Numbered from the stretch's first letter, positions 1-8,222 are shown. The stretch: 20,615 bases of DNA from a virus (IMGVR_UViG_3300037322_000105:1-20615); one strand, 5' to 3'. Program-made: numbers and translations. Notes: generated by a model not told the origin, from the letters alone.

Positions 1-635
1 CTATGATTATGCTAAACGACGAATTTGGTGGCATGGCACATAAAGACGTAAAGAATTTTAAAAAAATAACCGAAAAAAATAAAATAACCGTTAGACTTCC
101 ATACGGACGTTTAGACGTTGATTTAAAGCGTAGAACAATGCTATGTGGAACAACTAATGATAATTCCGTTTTAAAAGACGAAACGGGTAACAGGCGTGTC
201 TTACCGATAGAGTTTGAGAGTGTAAAATATAATGAAGCAGTAATTTTTGACAAAGATAAATTATTAAAATGTGCGGAAAACTTATATAAGTCTGGATTTG
301 AATTTAGAATATTTTCTAAAGAAGAAATAGAATACTTAAATAAAAATACATCTCAAAATGTAGAAATTGAAGCGTCAGAGGATTTATTTTTTACTAAATT
401 TTCATTACAAAGAACAGACGAGCATCAAGATGAAACTGTTTTAAATCAAGGTGAAATTTGCAATTATATGAATACTCATTTCGCGTACAAAATAACAAAA
501 TACGACATAAAAAGAATTTGCTTAAAACATAAAATGGAATTAAAAAGTCATAGAATAAGCGGAAAAGTCAAGACTGGATACTTATTGTATAAGGAATTAA
601 TTGAAAAAATAGAGCCAAATCAGCATTTTATGTAA
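1..635 (+). CDS. VapE-like replication ATPase/helicase, C-terminal part (5' truncated by window)
   Basis: This is the C-terminal part of a virulence-associated protein E (VapE)-type P-loop ATPase, a family that acts in phage and satellite DNA replication, often fused to a primase. The reading frame is open to the window edge. The first in-frame ATG (position 3) falls inside what looks like the Walker B strand (MIMLNDE, residues 1-7 counted from there), so the true start and Walker A lie upstream. Further family features are the LPYGR segment (32-36), a sensor-like LCGTTND (47-53) and the GNRRVLPIE stretch (62-70) with likely arginine-finger residues. The last 80 residues resemble a winged-helix DNA-binding domain ending in a GYLLYKE strand. 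The sequence and its place next to a VRR-NUC nuclease support replication. The family is confident; the exact activity (helicase alone or primase-helicase) cannot be seen. Confidence 0.85.
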   Translation, partial: MIMLNDEFGGMAHKDVKNFKKITEKNKITVRLPYGRLDVDLKRRTMLCGTTNDNSVLKDETGNRRVLPIEFESVKYNEAVIFDKDKLLKCAENLYKSGFEFRIFSKEEIEYLNKNTSQNVEIEASEDLFFTKFSLQRTDEHQDETVLNQGEICNYMNTHFAYKITKYDIKRICLKHKMELKSHRISGKVKTGYLLYKELIEKIEPNQHFM

Positions 636-899
636 TATTGTAATTTTTTGTAATTTATCAAAAATTTGTGAAAAATTACACTTTTTACCCAATGATAGTA
701 AGGCTTAAGGCTATTTGTAATTTTGTAATTTAATAATTTGATAAAACTATTATAGAAAACACCATTATAGCACACATTATATATAATGACGCATTATTAT
801 ATATTTCTAAGAAAGTCTTAAAAAAGTAAAATTACAAAGTTACAAAGTTACATCGTTAAAAATCAACAATTTACAAACATATAAAAAATTACAAATCAC
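636..899. other. AT-rich intergenic region with iterated TGTAAT/ATTACA motifs
   Basis: This 264-base gap holds no convincing gene on either strand. It carries TGTAAT on the plus strand at 631, 639, 649, 716 and 724. The complementary forms ATTACA, GTTACA and TTTACA occur at 675, 831, 839, 847, 870 and 889. Several copies sit exactly 8 bases apart. Between the two groups lies a perfect 14-base palindrome, CATTATATATAATG (775-788). The layout resembles a binding array for a regulator or replication initiator. Which of these it is, is inference. Confidence 0.5.
714..846. repeat. 18-bp long-range inverted repeat enclosing AT palindromes
   Basis: TTTGTAATTTTGTAATTT at 714-731 is the reverse complement of AAATTACAAAGTTACAAA at 829-846 at 17 of 18 positions. 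The single mismatch would be a G-U pair in RNA. The 97-base interval contains the palindrome at 775-788 and a second inverted pair, ATAATG/CATTAT, around 783-797. It could form a cruciform or a long RNA stem. Confidence 0.55.
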
Positions 900-1247
900 A
901 TGAAATTAGAAAATATTATAAAAAAAAGCTTAAAACAATTAACGGAATTAAGCGAAAATGAAATACAAAATCAAATAATTGACTGGTCTCGAGCAAATGA
1001 GGTATTATCTATTGTAGTTCCGAACGAATTGGCAAGGAATAATAAAAGTGTAAAAATAGAAAAAGGCTGTTCCGATTTAATTGTTTGTCTTTTTGGATCT
1101 ACAATTTACGTTGAATTAAAAGATTATCGAGGTACGCAAAAACCCGATCAAATTAAATTTCAATTAAAAGTTGAAAGATTGGGACAGCAATATTTTATTT
1201 GCAGGTCTTTAGATCAGTTTAAAACAATAATCTTAAAAAAAAGTTAA
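900..1247 (+). CDS. VRR-NUC domain nuclease
   Basis: This 115-residue protein is almost entirely one VRR-NUC domain, a PD-(D/E)XK-type endonuclease fold found in phage replication modules and, as a fusion, in eukaryotic FAN1. Visible motifs are ENEIQNQIIDW (19-29) with the N-terminal acidic and Gln residues, PNE (41-43), GCSDLIV (56-62) with Asp59, and YVELKD (70-75) with the Glu72-x-Lys74 pair. PDQIKF (82-87) and the final RSLDQF (102-107) also fit the family. Phage stand-alone VRR-NUC proteins are usually about this size, so it looks complete. It follows the VapE-like gene across the repeat-rich gap, which suggests a role in processing branched replication or recombination intermediates. 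The substrate is inferred from the family, not from the sequence. Confidence 0.88.
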   Translation: MKLENIIKKSLKQLTELSENEIQNQIIDWSRANEVLSIVVPNELARNNKSVKIEKGCSDLIVCLFGSTIYVELKDYRGTQKPDQIKFQLKVERLGQQYFICRSLDQFKTIILKKS

Positions 1248-1286
1248 ATAATAAAAACATAAATTATTAATAACTAAATTTACAAA

Positions 1287-1547
1287 ATGAAAGACATATC
1301 ACAATACGGAATCACACGTAAAAAAGCAAAGAGCAAAATAGACGTTTTAAAGGACTTTTTAAATGAATATGATACTTATAACGTTAAAGAACTTTCTATC
1401 GAATTAAACATGCCTGTATTGAAGCTTATAAGTGAAATAGACATTATTCAAGGTTTAAGTTGGATGACTATAACGCAAAAAGCACATAGATTGCAAGCAA
1501 AAGGGTATTGCATAGAAGAAATAAATTTAACTTTAAATATTAAATAA
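1287..1547 (+). CDS. Small unrecognised protein, possible helix-turn-helix
   Basis: I do not recognise this 86-residue protein. It starts with a Lys-rich segment (residues 1-25). A helical region around 33-58 (YNVKELSIELNMPVLKLIS and onward) has the spacing of a helix-turn-helix, and a second helical stretch lies at 60-80. It is preceded by the A-rich sequence ctaaatttacaaa, which fits Bacteroidetes initiation without a Shine-Dalgarno sequence. Its stop overlaps the start of the next gene in TAATG, so the two are probably translated together. Its position between the nuclease and the terminase suggests a DNA-binding or late-regulatory role, but that is context only. Confidence 0.6.
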   Translation: MKDISQYGITRKKAKSKIDVLKDFLNEYDTYNVKELSIELNMPVLKLISEIDIIQGLSWMTITQKAHRLQAKGYCIEEINLTLNIK

Positions 1548-2269
1548 TGGAACTAAAAGAAGTAAAAGAGTATTTTAAAAATGCTAAAGAAGTAAGATGC
1601 CTAGCTGACGGGCTTGTACATGATTTAACTAAAATAAAAATTACTAGAAAAAACAAATTTGGTGGTAATTTTTGGATTGATTATAAATTCGGTAACATAC
1701 AATTAACTAAAGGGGATAAATTAGCTAAAATAATATCTTATAAAAACGTGTACCAAATTACAAAAGAGCAACTTAGAAGCTTAACTGATCCTAAAGTAAA
1801 AGAAATGTTCCCAGATGCTTTTGCGGAAGAAATGCAACAAGGGAAATGGTATAAAAGAGATAATGAGTTGCTAGTTTGGAATAATGGAAACTTAACTTAT
1901 GGATTTAATAGTTCTGGCGACTATTTGCGTTTAATGCACTATACTGTAAGTGTTGATTCAACACCAGCAACAGAAGAAGAAGTGTACGAAGCTTTAAAAA
2001 ATGAAGCAATTAAAAGAGGTTATAAAGGTAAGTTTAATTACACGCCATTTTGCAATACGTTGTGGACTGGATTAGACGCTGTATTTAGCAATGGTAAATG
2101 GTCTGAAACTTTTGAATATTTAGAAGAAGTTGAGGCAAGTGATAACGAAGATTTTACTGATTCTGATAAAGTTTTATTTGGATGTAAACACGTAAGAGGT
2201 CATTATATCTGTTTTACTAAAAACGAAAATGCAATACCTATTAAATACATTAAAAAAATAAAGTTATGA
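1547..2269 (+). CDS. Conserved-looking phage hypothetical protein
   Basis: This 240-residue protein has no function I can name. It looks soluble, with no signal peptide or membrane segment. The N-terminal 75 residues are Lys-rich. A middle block, roughly 98-125, reads like a small beta domain (GKWYKRDNELLVWNNGNLTYG). A helical block, around 142-185, follows (EEEVYEALKNEAIKRGYKGK) and then a Trp- and Phe-containing segment. This reminds me of hypothetical proteins in the early or middle regions of other flavobacterial phages, but I cannot assign a family. The start overlaps the upstream stop by one base, and its own stop overlaps the next ATG by four bases (ATGA). It therefore sits in a tightly coupled run leading into the terminase. 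Confidence 0.7.
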   Translation: MELKEVKEYFKNAKEVRCLADGLVHDLTKIKITRKNKFGGNFWIDYKFGNIQLTKGDKLAKIISYKNVYQITKEQLRSLTDPKVKEMFPDAFAEEMQQGKWYKRDNELLVWNNGNLTYGFNSSGDYLRLMHYTVSVDSTPATEEEVYEALKNEAIKRGYKGKFNYTPFCNTLWTGLDAVFSNGKWSETFEYLEEVEASDNEDFTDSDKVLFGCKHVRGHYICFTKNENAIPIKYIKKIKL

Positions 2270-2364
2270 ACGAACTTAAAATTGCAATAATAAAATTTGC
2301 TTGGGTTATGGGAATTTGCTTTGTAACTTATATTTTATTACTTTTGAAATATGAAGTACAATAA
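2266..2364 (+). CDS. 32-residue single-pass membrane peptide
   Basis: This short frame starts in an ATGA overlap with the previous gene's stop and runs 14 bases into the start of the small terminase gene. It encodes 32 residues. A charged N-terminus (MNELKIAIIK) leads into one hydrophobic segment of about 18 residues (about 11-28, FAWVMGICFVTYILLLLK), followed by KYEVQ. The overlaps at both ends and the clean membrane-segment pattern favour a real gene. No function can be assigned. A small-holin role is possible but unsupported, because there is no lysin nearby. Confidence 0.5.
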   Translation: MNELKIAIIKFAWVMGICFVTYILLLLKYEVQ

Positions 2365-2791
2365 AGAAAAAATAGAATCTTGTTTTGATTATATTATCTC
2401 TGAAATGGAATCTGGATCCTCGTTGCGTTCTGCATTGAAAACAAACGGTATGCCTAGTAGCGCAACTTTTTATAACTGGCTGGATGAATCAGAAGAAAGA
2501 TTAAAACGATATGCGCGCGCGTGTGAAGATAGGGAATTATTATTATTAGATGAAATATTAATAATCGCTGATAAACAAGAAGCGGACGTAATTGCAACAG
2601 ATTCTGGCAACATTGTAAATCATAACGTTATACAAAGATGTAAGTTACAAATTGAGGCTAGACAATGGGTGCTAGGCAAACTAAACGCGCCTAAATATGG
2701 AAACAAGGTGCATCAAGAGTTAAGCGGACAAATTACTACAAACATCATAAATTTAGGTGATGGAATAGATCCAAATGAAGCTACTAACTAA
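2351..2791 (+). CDS. Terminase small subunit
   Basis: This 146-residue protein matches the Sf6 gp1-like terminase small subunit group, which binds viral DNA and directs the large subunit to the packaging start. A helix-turn-helix spans about residues 20-46 (SGSSLRSALKTNGMPSSATF, then YNWLDE). The RYARACEDRELLLLDEILII helix (53-72) follows. The C-terminal signature is IEARQWVLGKLNAPKYG (101-117), close to the xDARKWLxxKLxPKKYG pattern known from this family. It directly precedes the large subunit, with a 17-base overlap. The ATG lies inside the preceding 32-residue frame and is the only sensible start before the helix-turn-helix. Confidence 0.87.
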   Translation: MKYNKEKIESCFDYIISEMESGSSLRSALKTNGMPSSATFYNWLDESEERLKRYARACEDRELLLLDEILIIADKQEADVIATDSGNIVNHNVIQRCKLQIEARQWVLGKLNAPKYGNKVHQELSGQITTNIINLGDGIDPNEATN

Positions 2792-4073
2792 ACAGCAACA
2801 TGCTACTTTTTATTTAAACGACAGCTCCACTACAGAGGTTATTTACGGTGGAGCTGCTGGAGGAGGTAAAAGCGCATACGGTTCACTAAGACTAATTGAA
2901 ATGTGTCAAAGATTTCCTAAAAGTCGCTGGCTTATGGGTAGATCAAAACTAAAGACACTAAAAGAAACTACGTTAAACTCATTTTTTGAGATAGCTAGTA
3001 ACTTACAAGTTAGTTCTCAATTTAAATACAACGATCAAAGTAGCACAATAAATTTTCATAACGGAAGTCAAATATTGCTAAAAGACCTATTTCGTTATCC
3101 TAGCGATCCTAAATTTGATAGTTTAGGCTCGTTAGAGATAACAGGGGCGTTTGTCGACGAGTGTAACCAATTAGATTATATGGCATGGCAAATAGTACAG
3201 TCTCGTATAAGATACAAGCTAAAAGAATTTAATCTTAGCCCTAAAATATTGGGAACTTGTAATCCATCAAAAAATTGGGTTTATTCCGAGTTTTACATGC
3301 CTCATTCAAAAAAAATACTACAGCCAAACAGAAGGTTTATTCAAGCACTACCAACCGACAACCCTTATTTGCCAAAATCTTATTTAGAATCGTTACTAAG
3401 ACTAGACGATAATAGCAAACAGCGTTTATACTATGGTAATTGGGAGTATGACAACGACCCGGCAAAACTAATAGATTTTGAAAACATACAGAACTGTTTT
3501 ACCAACGAATTTATTGAAGGAGGTAAAATGTATATTAGTGCGGATATAGCTCGATTTGGTAGTGATAAAATGGTTATAATAGTTTGGTCGGGTTGGCGTG
3601 TTGTAGAAATATTTTCTTTGGCTAAAAGTAGCATCACTGAAATAGTAGAGAATTTAAAAAGATTAGCTTTAAAATATAAAGTACCTTTATCAAATATTAT
3701 AGCGGATGAGGACGGCGTAGGTGGTGGTGTTGTAGATATGATGCAATGTACTGGATTCGTGAATAATGCTAAGCCTATGCAAGAAGAGGGCGTTATAGTT
3801 CAATATCAAAACCTAAAAACACAATGTTATTTTTATTTAGCAAACAAGATCCAAAACAATGAGATATATATTTCATGCAACGAAACAGACGAAAAATCTT
3901 CTATTATTGAAGAGCTAGAACAAGTTAAAAGAGACAAAATAGACAGTGATGGTAAGTTGAGGATACTACCAAAAGAAAAGGTAAAAGAAATGATTGGAAG
4001 GTCTCCCGATTATTCAGATGCTCTAATGATGCGTTGTTATTTTGAGTTTAAACAAGATTTTTTTATATTTTAA
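2775..4073 (+). CDS. Terminase large subunit (ATPase and nuclease)
   Basis: This is the packaging motor that pumps DNA into the prohead and cuts it. The 432-residue protein has an N-terminal ATPase with a Walker A loop GGAAGGGKS (25-33), Walker B GAFVDE (124-129, catalytic Glu129) and coupling motif GTCNPS (160-165). The C-terminal RNase H-like nuclease shows ISADIARFGSDK (254-265) with Asp257, IIADEDGVGGG (308-318) with Asp311 and Asp313, and SPDYSDALMM (410-419) with Asp412 and Asp415. All core motifs are present and the length is normal, so it looks active. The start overlaps the small subunit gene by 17 bases, which suggests coupled translation. The gene pair fixes the beginning of the packaging and head block. 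Confidence 0.96.
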   Translation: MKLLTKQQHATFYLNDSSTTEVIYGGAAGGGKSAYGSLRLIEMCQRFPKSRWLMGRSKLKTLKETTLNSFFEIASNLQVSSQFKYNDQSSTINFHNGSQILLKDLFRYPSDPKFDSLGSLEITGAFVDECNQLDYMAWQIVQSRIRYKLKEFNLSPKILGTCNPSKNWVYSEFYMPHSKKILQPNRRFIQALPTDNPYLPKSYLESLLRLDDNSKQRLYYGNWEYDNDPAKLIDFENIQNCFTNEFIEGGKMYISADIARFGSDKMVIIVWSGWRVVEIFSLAKSSITEIVENLKRLALKYKVPLSNIIADEDGVGGGVVDMMQCTGFVNNAKPMQEEGVIVQYQNLKTQCYFYLANKIQNNEIYISCNETDEKSSIIEELEQVKRDKIDSDGKLRILPKEKVKEMIGRSPDYSDALMMRCYFEFKQDFFIF

Positions 4074-4085
4074 TCATAATTTAAT

Positions 4086-4100
4086 TATATTTGTCGTATG
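4086..4100 (+). promoter_or_regulatory. TATATTTG box four bases before portal ATG
   Basis: TATATTTG (4086-4093) matches the Bacteroidetes -7 element TAnnTTTG and is followed by tcgt and then the portal ATG. I see no convincing -33 TTTG at the usual 19-21 base spacing. If it is used as a promoter, transcription would begin at or almost at the start codon. Confidence 0.4.
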
Positions 4101-5486
4101 GCTAACAAAATACAATCGTTTTTTAATTCCTTTATTGGGAATAAAGCAAATGACAAGGATTTATCTAACGCATTGTTTGGAATGATGGGGGGTAAGTTCT
4201 CAGCTTACGACAATAAAAAAACTACAATCCTAGAAAAAGGATACGGAATGAATCCTGACGTTTTCGCAATAGTCAATAAATCAGCATTAAAAGCCGTCTC
4301 CATACCTTACGAAATAAAAAAGGTAAAAGACAAGAAATCACTAAAAAAACTAAAACCATTTGAAATAGAATTGTCGCCAATTCAATTATTAAGAAAGCAA
4401 ATAATCGAATCGGAAGCGTACGAAAATGACACTTTAGACTTCCCGATGGAGCAGCCTAACCCATTACAAACATGGAGCGATATATTTTCTTTATATAAAA
4501 CTTATATTGACGTTGTGGGGGATTTTTATTTATACATGATAACTCCAGAGGATGGAGCAAATAAAGGCGTCCCTAAACAATGTTATGCTTTGCCAGCTGA
4601 TAAAATGCAAATTGTGCTTAAAAAAGAAGTTGATTTGATGAGTGATGAAAGCCCAATTGATTATTATTTATTTACAGAAGGCACGGGCTATATTGAATTT
4701 CCAGAAAAGGACGTTATTCATATTAAAACCGCAAACCCGTTTTATAGCTTAAATGGTTCTCATTTATACGGACTAAGTAGATTACAAGCTGCTTTAAGAA
4801 ATATACAGTCAAGTAATGCAAGTATTGACAACAATATAAAAACAATGTCTAATAGTGGTGTGTTTGGTTTTATTCACGGAAAACAAGGCGAAACTCCATT
4901 AACGCCAGACCAAGCACAATCATTAAAACAAAGACTTTTAGAAATGGACAGAGACCCGGGACGTTTGGCAAATATTGCGGGGGGTTCGGGAGAAATTGCA
5001 TTTACTAGAATATCACTAACAACGGATGAATTAAAGCCTTTTGACTTTTTGAATTACGATAGGAGTGTAATTTGTAATGCTTTAAATTTCCCTATAGTTT
5101 TGTTAGGACAAGACGATAAGAGTGGTATAGGTTCGTCAGATAGAACTATTGAGGCAAAGAAAACGTTATTAGTTGATAATATTGTCCCTGATTTAAAAAT
5201 GTTAGCGGAATCTTTGCAAAAACATTTTTTTCCTAGATTTAAAGGTTATGATAATTGCGTAATGGATTTTGATATTTCAGAGTTGCCAGAAATGCAGCAA
5301 GACATGACGGCTCTCGTTGGATGGCTAGAAAAAGCCCCGGTAACTAAAAATGAATTTAGAGTCGCATTGAAATACTTGCCTTTGCAAATAGACGGTATGG
5401 ATAGTATTTATTTACCAATGAATTTACAATCGATAGATGCTGAAATAACAAATACAAACGAAATAGATAACGCATTTAATGAATAG
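4098..5486 (+). CDS. Portal protein, HK97 type
   Basis: This 462-residue protein is the dodecameric portal through which DNA enters the head and to which the tail joins. It fits the HK97-type portal family in length and motifs. NPDVFAIVNKSALKAVSIPY lies near residue 55. The PNPLQTWSDIFSLYKTYIDV segment follows near 120, with VVGDFYLYMI just after it. VIHIKTANPFYSLNGSHLYG begins near 205, and the RLQAALRNIQSSNASIDN helix comes after it. A Gly-rich IAGGSGEIAF and YDRSVICNALNFPIVLLGQ appear near 295-335. It follows the large terminase by 24 bases, and the MuF-like gene starts 8 bases inside its 3' end, the standard order. Confidence 0.92.
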   Translation: MANKIQSFFNSFIGNKANDKDLSNALFGMMGGKFSAYDNKKTTILEKGYGMNPDVFAIVNKSALKAVSIPYEIKKVKDKKSLKKLKPFEIELSPIQLLRKQIIESEAYENDTLDFPMEQPNPLQTWSDIFSLYKTYIDVVGDFYLYMITPEDGANKGVPKQCYALPADKMQIVLKKEVDLMSDESPIDYYLFTEGTGYIEFPEKDVIHIKTANPFYSLNGSHLYGLSRLQAALRNIQSSNASIDNNIKTMSNSGVFGFIHGKQGETPLTPDQAQSLKQRLLEMDRDPGRLANIAGGSGEIAFTRISLTTDELKPFDFLNYDRSVICNALNFPIVLLGQDDKSGIGSSDRTIEAKKTLLVDNIVPDLKMLAESLQKHFFPRFKGYDNCVMDFDISELPEMQQDMTALVGWLEKAPVTKNEFRVALKYLPLQIDGMDSIYLPMNLQSIDAEITNTNEIDNAFNE

Positions 5487-6264
5487 CGATACTTACATAC
5501 TTCTACACGCTAAATACGAAAAGAAAGCGTTTGTAATTCTGCGAAAACATATTAAAAAGATAATTGCAAAAATTCCCGTAGATAGTTTAACGATAGAAAA
5601 TGCTGAGGCAACTATATTATTAAATTTTGACAAAGAAGCGATTAACACAGCTTATCTAGAAATGTATAAGACGATAGGATTGGCTCATGGTAAAGTTGTA
5701 TTAAAAGATATTGAAAACCAAACTAAAGCGTTAAGTTTTTTTGAAACATTATTTAGTAATAGTCTATTAAGTTGGATGGGTTTAAACGTAGGTCAAAGAA
5801 TAATATCTGTTAATGAAACCTTAGCAAAAACAATTATAGATATTATTAAACAATCTTTTAATAATGAATTAAATATTGTTCAAATTAGGAATTTAATACA
5901 AAAAAAACTAAATTTAGCAAACTTTTATAGATGGCAATCTATGCGAATAGTAAGAACGGAAACGACAACAATTTCAAACTATTCAGCTTTTAAAGCTAGC
6001 GAAAGCAGTAATTTAGTTTTAGACAAAGAATGGGTTTCTATTCAAGACACTAGAACTAGAAGATTGCCTAAAAACGAGTTCGATCATTTAAACATGAACG
6101 GTGTAAAAGTGCCGTATGAACAGGAGTTTTTTGTTAATGGGGATTTGGTTTTATATCCTGGCGATCCGACAAGTGTATTTGCTGGAAACGTTGTGAATTG
6201 TAGATGCACATTTAATTTAGTTCCTAGACGAGACGCAAATGGAATGTTAATAAGAAAAACATAA
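5479..6264 (+). CDS. MuF-like minor head (head morphogenesis) protein
   Basis: This 261-residue protein belongs to the phage Mu gpF-like minor head family, which sits with the portal and is needed for correct head assembly. The N-terminal 150 residues are mostly helical. The C-terminal domain carries the family signature: RIVRTETTTISNYSA (about 154-168), KEWVSIQDTRTRR and FDHLNMNGVKVP, then YPGDPTSVFAGNVVNCRC ending at Cys243. The Arg-Thr-Glu-Thr motif and the NCRC ending are diagnostic. The gene overlaps the portal by 8 bases and lies five bases before the protease gene. No toxin domain is fused to it, unlike some MuF proteins. Confidence 0.88.
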   Translation: MNSDTYILLHAKYEKKAFVILRKHIKKIIAKIPVDSLTIENAEATILLNFDKEAINTAYLEMYKTIGLAHGKVVLKDIENQTKALSFFETLFSNSLLSWMGLNVGQRIISVNETLAKTIIDIIKQSFNNELNIVQIRNLIQKKLNLANFYRWQSMRIVRTETTTISNYSAFKASESSNLVLDKEWVSIQDTRTRRLPKNEFDHLNMNGVKVPYEQEFFVNGDLVLYPGDPTSVFAGNVVNCRCTFNLVPRRDANGMLIRKT

Positions 6265-6269
6265 TAAAA

Positions 6270-6929
6270 ATGGATTTTAAACAAATTTCATACGATTTAA
6301 AAGATTTAGACGAAACAAAAGGCGTTGTAGTTGCTTATGCTAATGTTTATAATGTAAAAGATGCTGACGGAGACATTTCCAGTTTTGGAAGTTTTGATAA
6401 AACGGTAACCGAAAATTTTAAACGGATTCGAGTGCTAAAAGATCATGACCCTAGACAAATGATAGGTGTGCCATTATCAATTGACACTAAAGATACTTAT
6501 GGGCTTTTGACTACCACTCAATTTAACATGAAAAAAGATTTAGGCCGTGATATGTTTACCGATGTTAAATTAATGTTTGAAAACAACTTGAACGCTGAGT
6601 TATCAATTGGTTATAAAGTACTGCAGAGAGATTCAAAAAACAAATCCGTAATTAAAGAGTATTATATGGGTGAATATTCCTTTTTATCTTCTTGGGCAGC
6701 TAACGAACTTTCAACGGTTCAAAGCATAAAGGGAATAAATAGTTTTTATGGCATCATGGAAATAGCGCAAAAGGCTTATAATTTAGATTATTCAGATATA
6801 AGGCTTCGAGACCTTGAAACAATATTAAAAGCACTATCACAAGAGCCGTTAGAAAATGACACTCAAAAAGAACAGCCGCTTATTTTAGAAACGTTAAAAT
6901 CATTTTCACAAACATTAAACATTAAATAA
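6270..6929 (+). CDS. Prohead maturation protease, HK97 family (S78)
   Basis: This 219-residue protein is the serine protease that cleaves the scaffolding part of the capsid protein during prohead maturation. It shows the S78 hallmarks: AYANVYNVKDADGD (22-35), KDHDPRQMIG (57-66) with the catalytic His59, and AELSIGY (109-115) with the nucleophile Ser112. EYSFLSSWAANE near 145-156 contains the position of the third catalytic residue. The C-terminal 40 residues are polar and probably a scaffold-like or self-cleaved tail. The start follows an A-rich leader (aaaaacataataaaa). It is separated from the capsid gene by one base, so both are likely made from one message. Confidence 0.92.
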   Translation: MDFKQISYDLKDLDETKGVVVAYANVYNVKDADGDISSFGSFDKTVTENFKRIRVLKDHDPRQMIGVPLSIDTKDTYGLLTTTQFNMKKDLGRDMFTDVKLMFENNLNAELSIGYKVLQRDSKNKSVIKEYYMGEYSFLSSWAANELSTVQSIKGINSFYGIMEIAQKAYNLDYSDIRLRDLETILKALSQEPLENDTQKEQPLILETLKSFSQTLNIK

Positions 6930-6930
6930 G

Positions 6931-8166
6931 ATGGACGAAAAATTGTTATTAGAATTAAAGTCAATCCAAAACGGATTAGAGACTAAAAGCGCAATGGAAA
7001 TTAAAGCTGCGTTAGATGCTTTTGAAGTAAAAGCAAGCAAATCCACAGAAGAGGTGAAAGCTACTTTTGCAACTGAATTAAAAGCGGTTACTGACGCAAT
7101 GGAAGTGAAATTTCTTGCAGACATTAAAGCGGTTCAAGATCATGCTGATAAATTGGATATTAAACTGCAAAAAAAAGATGTTCAAACTAAAGGTAACGCA
7201 AGTTTTAACGAGCAATTAGCAACTGCTATTTTAGAAAAATCTACAGATATTGAAGCGTTCAGAGACAAGAAAACAAAGAGCGTTGAATTAGAATTAAAAG
7301 CAGTAGGAGACTTTACAACTGCAAATGTTACAGGTGGTGCCAGATACGGCCAAGTATTTGCTCCGCAAATTATGGGTATTACCGAACGTAAAATGCACAT
7401 GGATCAGATTATACCGGGTGGTACAATTGGTGCAGGAAATTCATTTACGTTTATGCGTGAAGTTGGAAACGGTGAGGGTGCTATTTTGCCAGTTGCAGAG
7501 GGTGCTTTAAAGCCTCAATTCGATTTAGATTTAGAAGAAGCTACGGTGCAAATTGAAACTATTGCCGGTTGGATTCGTGTAACGCGTAAAGCAATGGCAA
7601 ACATTCCAGGATTTATTTCTTACTTACAAAGAAAATTACCAGAATTATTTAGAAAGGTTTTGGATAATCAAATTCTTTACGGTACAGGAGTAACGCCACA
7701 AATTAAAGGAATGTTAGCCGCTGGAAATTTCACAGCGTCAAATGTAGCGATTGCAACTCCATTGATTGAAAAAATTATTTTGGACGTTGCTAGATTAGAA
7801 GATACATTTGAACGTAACGCTGATGCAATTTTATTGCGTCCAGCTGCTTACTACGGTTTTTTCTTAAACAAAGCAGTTGGTTCTGGCGAGTATGATTTGC
7901 CACAGGGTGTAAACATTGTAAATGGTCGTTTATCTTTCTTGGGAATACCAGCTTATCCAACAACTGCTTTAACGGGAACAGATTATGTGGTGATGGATAG
8001 TGAAGGAGTTCAATTGCTTACTCAAGAATCAATGAGAATTGAATTTTTCGAGCAAGATGGAACGAATGTACGTGAGAATAAAGTAACGGTAAGAATCGAA
8101 GGAAACTACGCTCTACCAGTGTACGGCAGCACGTATATAATTCGTGGAAGTACTGCTACAGTATAA
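6931..8166 (+). CDS. Major capsid protein, HK97 fold with N-terminal delta domain
   Basis: This 411-residue protein is the main head subunit. The first 100 or so residues form a highly charged, Ala/Glu/Lys-rich helical region (for example LELKSIQNGLETKSAMEIKA) that acts as built-in scaffold in this family and is removed by the S78 protease encoded just upstream. The mature HK97-fold part begins around 125 (AVGDFTTANVTGGARYGQVF). It includes NSFTFMREVGNGEGAILPVA, an IETIAGWIRVTRKAM strand, LFRKVLDNQILYGTG, and a C-terminal VRIEGNYALPVYGSTYIIRG. The cleavage site cannot be fixed by eye. A strong terminator 19 bases after the stop shows this is the end of the first late unit, consistent with the need for many copies. 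Confidence 0.95.
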   Translation: MDEKLLLELKSIQNGLETKSAMEIKAALDAFEVKASKSTEEVKATFATELKAVTDAMEVKFLADIKAVQDHADKLDIKLQKKDVQTKGNASFNEQLATAILEKSTDIEAFRDKKTKSVELELKAVGDFTTANVTGGARYGQVFAPQIMGITERKMHMDQIIPGGTIGAGNSFTFMREVGNGEGAILPVAEGALKPQFDLDLEEATVQIETIAGWIRVTRKAMANIPGFISYLQRKLPELFRKVLDNQILYGTGVTPQIKGMLAAGNFTASNVAIATPLIEKIILDVARLEDTFERNADAILLRPAAYYGFFLNKAVGSGEYDLPQGVNIVNGRLSFLGIPAYPTTALTGTDYVVMDSEGVQLLTQESMRIEFFEQDGTNVRENKVTVRIEGNYALPVYGSTYIIRGSTATV

Positions 8167-8185
8167 TGTAAATTATAATTAAATT

Positions 8186-8221
8186 AAAACCCTTTGATAA
8201 CATATATCAAAGGGTTTTTTT
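8186..8221 (+). terminator. Strong intrinsic terminator after capsid gene
   Basis: AAAACCCTTTGATA (8186-8199) and TATCAAAGGGTTTT (8205-8218) form a perfect 14-bp stem around a five-base loop ACATA, and a run of T continues to 8221. It ends the terminase-to-capsid unit and lies directly before the homing endonuclease. Confidence 0.9.
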
Positions 8222-8222
8222 G

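Noticed and set aside
692-733. 13-codon open frame in the intergenic region
   Set aside because: It is very short, has no coupling to neighbours and overlaps the TGTAAT repeats. It is likely chance.
636-899. CRISPR-like array
   Set aside because: The repeats are 6-8 bases with 8-10 base spacing and no unique spacers, so this is not a CRISPR structure.
6915-7400. Minus-strand frames of 69 and 72 residues within the capsid gene
   Set aside because: They mirror the charged delta domain and capsid sequence. The plus-strand gene fully explains the region.
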